A stretch of 64,000 nt of DNA, from positions 53,091,905-53,155,904 of the forward strand of contig CM043962.1 in the NCBI GenBank assembly GCA_014529385.2, in the 5' to 3' direction. A model generated the notes under the pieces. That model was not told where the DNA came from, searched no databases, and saw only the letters and a program-made list of their open reading frames with translations. The stretch is from Adiantum capillus-veneris (lineage: Eukaryota > Streptophyta > Polypodiopsida > Polypodiales > Pteridaceae). This document shows positions 59,817 to 64,000 of this stretch, piece after piece. The translations under genes were made by a program, and so were the position numbers. Position 1 is the first letter of the stretch; each line of letters starts with the position of its first letter.

Positions 59817-62800
59817 ATTCAAACTTTCATACTTTAATAAAGGAGAGACCAGTTAGGATTCCTTGTATACTAATTAGATTTATGATGTACAGACACAATT
59901 ACAAGGTTTCTTTTGACATGTAGTATATGGTCATACGTTTTAAATTCTCTACATTGCTTTTTGCACTATACCGATACTTTTTGTGACCATTACCTTCACT
60001 CTGATTTGTTATATTATTTTGTATTGGTGGTCTCTTTTCCATCATCACCCTAGCAATGTAAACCATATCTCGATTATTGATTTTGGTTTGCTTCCACTAT
60101 TAATTGTAAATAGATTGATCCCATGTTGACCATAATTTACTTTCAAAGGTTTTTCCTCTTGCAAGTTTTTTCAAAGACAGCTTTACTGTACAAGGAGAGC
60201 ATTATGAGATAATATCTCTTTCTCCTCCTTTATTGAAATTATTGTTGTTTTCATGTTGAATGTGACAATCACATAAGCTCAACAAAGGATAATTGAAATC
60301 CTACACTAAATAATTGAAAGAATATGTCTACAATATGTGCAATGAAAATAAACAAAGTATCATCAAAATGATATCATATTGTATTAAAATTGTCCTATCA
60401 ATTGAGTAGCTTGAACACACAAGATTTTATTTAATAGTTATCATATAATGAACCAAGCTTGCACCTTGATCCTATCTATACTAAGAAGACAAGATAAATG
60501 ATTTACAAGTCTTATATTTTACACTTTTTTTTTTCAATTGAGCAAGCTTAGTATCATGTTCACCAGCTATAACTGTTTACTTCTTGAATTACTTCCACTC
60601 TTTGTATAGAAAGAACTCAAAACGAGGCTTTGATATTATATTTCCAAAGCCATCTTTTAGGGAATATTAGTTCCATTGGACTGATTGGGAAGCAAGTATA
60701 GTAAATAATATGACCATATTAGCTACTCTATCCTTTGCAGCCACTAAAATAATCTTGAAAAGCAATTGATTGAGATAGCAATGGGATATATGCTATGATC
60801 ATCTGGAAGTTAGGATGCACTTGATCTTGTCCTTAAGCAGCTAAAGAGCATTCATAGATTTGACAAATGCTCCATGAATGATATATTTGTACAAATTGTG
60901 TAAAATAATTATAAGATCTTGAGAGTAGTTGTGTCTATGTGGTGTAAAGATGCTTACTTGAGAAGGCAAGCCTTTGAAACTTGAAAAGCACAAAACTCAA
61001 AGAAAAAAAATAGAACGTCTTTAGGTAAAGAAATACACTCATGTAAAAAAAAGGATCATCAAAGCCAAGCCTAGGTTTTATCAGTGCTACAAGGCCTCTC
61101 AATGGTAGCTTTTATCATTTGAATAAGAGGGATTTTTTGTTCTTATAAGAATAATTTATAAATAGTCAAGAAATCCTTCTGATGGATTAAATATAGGCTA
61201 TTACAAAGAGTTCAAGTTTTTAAGGGAACTTAAACATACATAAACTACAATCTTGATAAAAGCCTAAGTATTCTAGTGCCATCAATCTTTGAATTAGAGC
61301 TTGAGGTATAGATACTACTTCAGACTTAGTGCAGATAGAATTTATAGTTCCAAAAGTCCTAAGCTTTGGCCAAAATAGGTTTGGGCTTCTTATTACTAGA
61401 GCACAAGCAAGTACAAGGAAAAACCTTTGCAAAGGACTTATGGCCGATATAAATAGAGGTCATCAATATGGACAACTAATTCATAGGCTTGTGCTTGGGA
61501 TATGTCTTGATTGAAAAAACCTCCTCTTGTACAATACATTAACTTTCAGATTGTAATAATATTTGTTCTATGGGTGTAGGCCACTGTCTTGAAATCTTGA
61601 GCCTCTTATAGAAATCTATATAGTCAACTCTTCATTATAGGTAAAAAGGTTTTAAACTTGTGAATGGTATCCTAGGCTCTTTCATTTTTCAAATTAGAGA
61701 GCATAATAAACCCTTTGCTCCATTTCTTGGGTTTCGAAGATGGATGGAAGAAGGATTGTTTTTCTTTTGTTAATTACTGCTTAAGAGCCTTCTCTTGCTT
61801 TTTTGAGGCAAGAAACAAGAATAGGTGGATTGATATATGGAGGCCTTGGTTGCCTTCTCAAAGGTGCAGTTCTTTCTTTTAGGGATATCATCCTTGCATT
61901 CCACAATAGACATAAGCTTTTGAAAGATTCTTGTACAACACATGTTAAAGAAATTTAACTCCCTTAAATCTCTAATAAAGGAAGGTATTCTCAAGATCCT
62001 CATCAGTGAGGTGAAACACCTTGAGAATTTGAAGATGCAACCTTGAATTACACTCTTGATGATCTCAAAACCCTAAAATATTGTATGGTGAGGGAGAGTT
62101 GGATGTCAAAGTGGTATCTTAAGATCCATCAAAAGAGGCACATGAGAGAGTTACATAATATCGGTTGTCTTGCTGGTACACTTTGATAGCTATATATAAA
62201 GACTCAAATGCAAAGATGCTAGAGAGAGGTTCAATAAATGGATCCTTAGTCCTCAACACTAGATGACACCCCCATGTTACGAGGGGGATCAAGCACTTGC
62301 GATGATCATTAATTCTTGGCCATACATTATCGAGGGGAGGGGATAGGGAGTATTGAACACAATGTTAGCTTGTTGAGTGGCCAACGCTCTAATATGGTTG
62401 CAAAAGCACGGGCTTATCTACTTTGACAGCTGAATTAATACGCTCTAGGGCAGACAATCTTAGTTCACATATAGATCATAGTTAGTTCCCGCATTGGTTA
62501 ATAGTTCACAAAATTTGTGTTCAGTAAAGGACATGTTTTTGCATGAATGTTAACTATTGATAAATACACATTAGGCATTAAGTAATCTTAGTTCACATGG
62601 TTTACACAAAAATTGATACTATTCACATTGAGTCTGTTCACATATAGTTCAAATCGGGTTTTTAAAAAATCCATCAATGATTTAGATCATGCCCGACTTA
62701 GGGGGATGATTGGGGCCATTGTACCTTGTATGGAACAAGCCCTAAAATTAAAAATATCAAACATCCTTCCAAGGGGTTTTATCCTTATGGAGTAGGGCTA

Positions 62801-63059
62801 GAAAAATGCTAGTCTTGAAAAGAATTATAGAAAATTTGAAAAACCAAGTGTATGTCCTTCCAACATGTGTAGAGGCGAAAGGGGAGTTTCTTCCTTAGCA
62901 CTATATACTATGATATCTTGAATGACATACAAGCGATGCGATCCATGACTCAATTAGGGCAAATTTTTGTGGCGCTCAGGATCCGTTTGATGGATTCGAG
63001 TTTGTTTTGCTTGAGTCGGTTTACTTTAAAACCAAGCCAAGTGGTTAGGGGAGCAAGGA
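59815..63059. other. Unassigned AT-rich intron sequence
   Basis: No gene or complete element is recognised in about 3.2 kb. The phrase TTAGTTCACAT recurs between 62458 and 62650. Weak retroelement-like phrases on the minus strand near 61200-62050 are too decayed to name. Confidence 0.45.
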
Positions 63060-63245
63060 AATGCACACACTACATTGTTAGGGTGTTGGACTACCAACAT
63101 GGAGGTTATGGGTTCGAGACCCAGGTGGAAGCTGGTCACCATCATCGGCTTCTTGTAGACCATCAATTTCGCTACCAACTACACCTTAATGGAGGGGGAG
63201 GGGTTAACTCAAAACAGTTACCCCTCCATGTGGAGGTCCTCTAAG
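63060..63245 (+). repeat. tRNA-derived SINE-like sequence
   Basis: A-box-like TTAGGGTGTTGG (63078-63089) and a perfect B box GGTTCGAGACC (63111-63121) are spaced as in tRNAs. An unrelated body follows, with a GC-rich hairpin-like stretch (GGAGGGGGAGGGGTTAACTC, then GTTACCCCTCC). No acceptor stem closes, so it is a SINE head rather than a tRNA gene. Confidence 0.55.
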
Positions 63246-63799
63246 AGTGTAAGGCTCATTTACCCATATGTCAAAGAGAAAACGGTGAAGGCTTCAATTA
63301 TCAATACAAAACTTGAGGGAAGAATGTTGCAATGGGTTCTGTTCAAATCGTTCTGACTTCTGGTCTCGTTAGGATAGTGAAGGACGTAGAGCAATGAAGA
63401 GAGCATTCCCTTCCCCGGGCCCGTACCCCTTTGGTGGGCATTGTTTATGTAGTGTAGTACGTGATGATTTGCAAAATCAACTGTCACTTATCTGAGCGCG
63501 GGCGGAGTTGATGACCCGGCGGCCAGCGCGCTGTGCATACTAAGTAGCACACGTACAACGTACATAGCCTACACAGAAAAATTGAAGATGGCGCATTTGA
63601 GCAATGAGCACACACGTTCTTTGCGAGTTTTTCACAATTTCTAATGCCACGGCCCATTCGAGGTACATCCCTGCTGTACTTACTCGACCCACATTTTCAT
63701 ATCGCGTCTGACATGGTTCCTTAATTCTAATTACTAACGACCATACTCTCGAACCAAGAAGAAATTGACAACAGAGTAGCATGGAGCTCTTTCCCTTAC
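63246..63799. other. 5' end of the giant BELL intron
   Basis: Single-copy-looking sequence adjoining the donor at 63799. No gene is seen. Confidence 0.45.
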
Positions 63800-64000
63800 C
63801 TCTTCCACCATACCGACCAGCCGAGCTTTCCTCATCTGCAAATAGCATCTGTCTTCAGCACTCAGTTGCAGCTTGGCCGCCGAGCTTTCCACTTTGCTAT
63901 AATGAGATATTTCCTTCGCGCCCTCTAGTACGGCACTGCGAGCTGACGAATCGCTTGCAGTTGAATTAGTCTCCTGCTTGACGTTGCAGAATTCCTCGAG
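63800..64000 (-). CDS. BELL homeobox gene, upstream exon (first half of POX domain), partial
   Basis: The minus strand is open for all 67 codons from the window edge to the donor at 63799. It starts LEEFCNVKQETN, the start-of-POX signature, and ends YLQMRKARLVGMVEE. Joined in phase to the exon ending at 37761 it gives ...[12 protein letters not shown], which matches the BELL family consensus (K..L..MLEEVDRRY). The SKY motif and N-terminus lie beyond the right edge. Confidence 0.9.

Larger units (their letters stand above)
37762..63799 (-). other. 26-kb intron of the BELL gene
   Basis: The donor is AG|GTAAGG at 63799 and the acceptor is AACAAGCAG ending at 37762, phase 0. The split falls in the POX domain, between ...RLVGMVEE and LDRRYQRY, a normal BELL intron position. 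The intron holds CACTA copy 2, at least four LINE pieces, a gypsy scrap, SINE-like units, a TRIM-like repeat and microsatellites. CACTA copy 2 is transcribed in the opposite direction to the host gene. Confidence 0.9.

Noticed and set aside
61200-62050. Possible retroelement polyprotein remnant on the minus strand
   Set aside because: Only isolated weak phrases; no catalytic motif of protease, RT or integrase is visible.
63540-63848. Separate minus-strand gene (LFADEESSAGRYGGRG...)
   Set aside because: This frame is an off-frame reading across the BELL exon and its splice donor. The correct frame gives the POX domain sequence.

Overview
The window looks like a transposon-swollen stretch of a large plant nuclear genome. 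The evidence is a plant-specific BELL-type (BEL1-like, TALE) homeobox gene with canonical GT-AG introns, CACTA (En/Spm) transposons with TNP2-type transposases, chromodomain Ty3/gypsy and Ty1/copia fossils, LINEs, tRNA-derived SINE-like repeats and very long (CT)n/(GA)n/(CA)n microsatellites. The giant host intron suggests a fern or gymnosperm, but the sequence alone does not settle the taxon.

Left part (1-18612). A broken Ty1/copia piece (1-2150) abuts CACTA copy 1 (about 2200-11979, minus strand). Copy 1 has a second gene (2330-3483), a TNP2 transposase gene (3591-7067), a conserved leader (7106-7299) and a subterminal repeat block ending in ...TTGTAGTG at 11979. Its 5' region is interrupted by about 4.3 kb of (CT)n/(TA)n microsatellite and LINE copies, including a LINE ORF2 (8654-11335) broken only by one stop and 5' truncation. 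AT-rich unassigned sequence follows, with a fresh 208-bp tandem duplication (13361-13776) and a possible two-exon gene end (14306-15027).

Middle (18613-33163). A Ty3/gypsy element (18613-33163, target duplication TCATG, LTRs about 1.6 kb) carries a second, short-LTR Ty3/gypsy element (18972-24891, target duplication GAGGT) inside its left LTR. Both are broken fossils.

Right part (36359-64000). This is one host gene on the minus strand. The C-terminal exons of a BELL homeobox gene lie at 36359-37761. The exon with the first half of its POX domain lies at 63800-64000 and runs off the window. The 26-kb intron between them holds a TRIM-like direct-repeat pair, LINE pieces forming an 0.8-kb inverted repeat, a gypsy RT scrap, and a complete-looking CACTA copy 2 (47118-57091, target duplication ATG) with its own LINE insertion, tandem SINE-like units and microsatellites.

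Themes. The two CACTA copies share gene order, leader and subterminal consensus (GCGTCG followed by A or C, then TA), but three introns in the 3' half of TNP2 are present in copy 2 and exactly absent in copy 1. LINE copies sharing a 3' end sit in (TC)n tracts, always with TC on the LINE sense strand, which suggests a microsatellite-directed LINE family.
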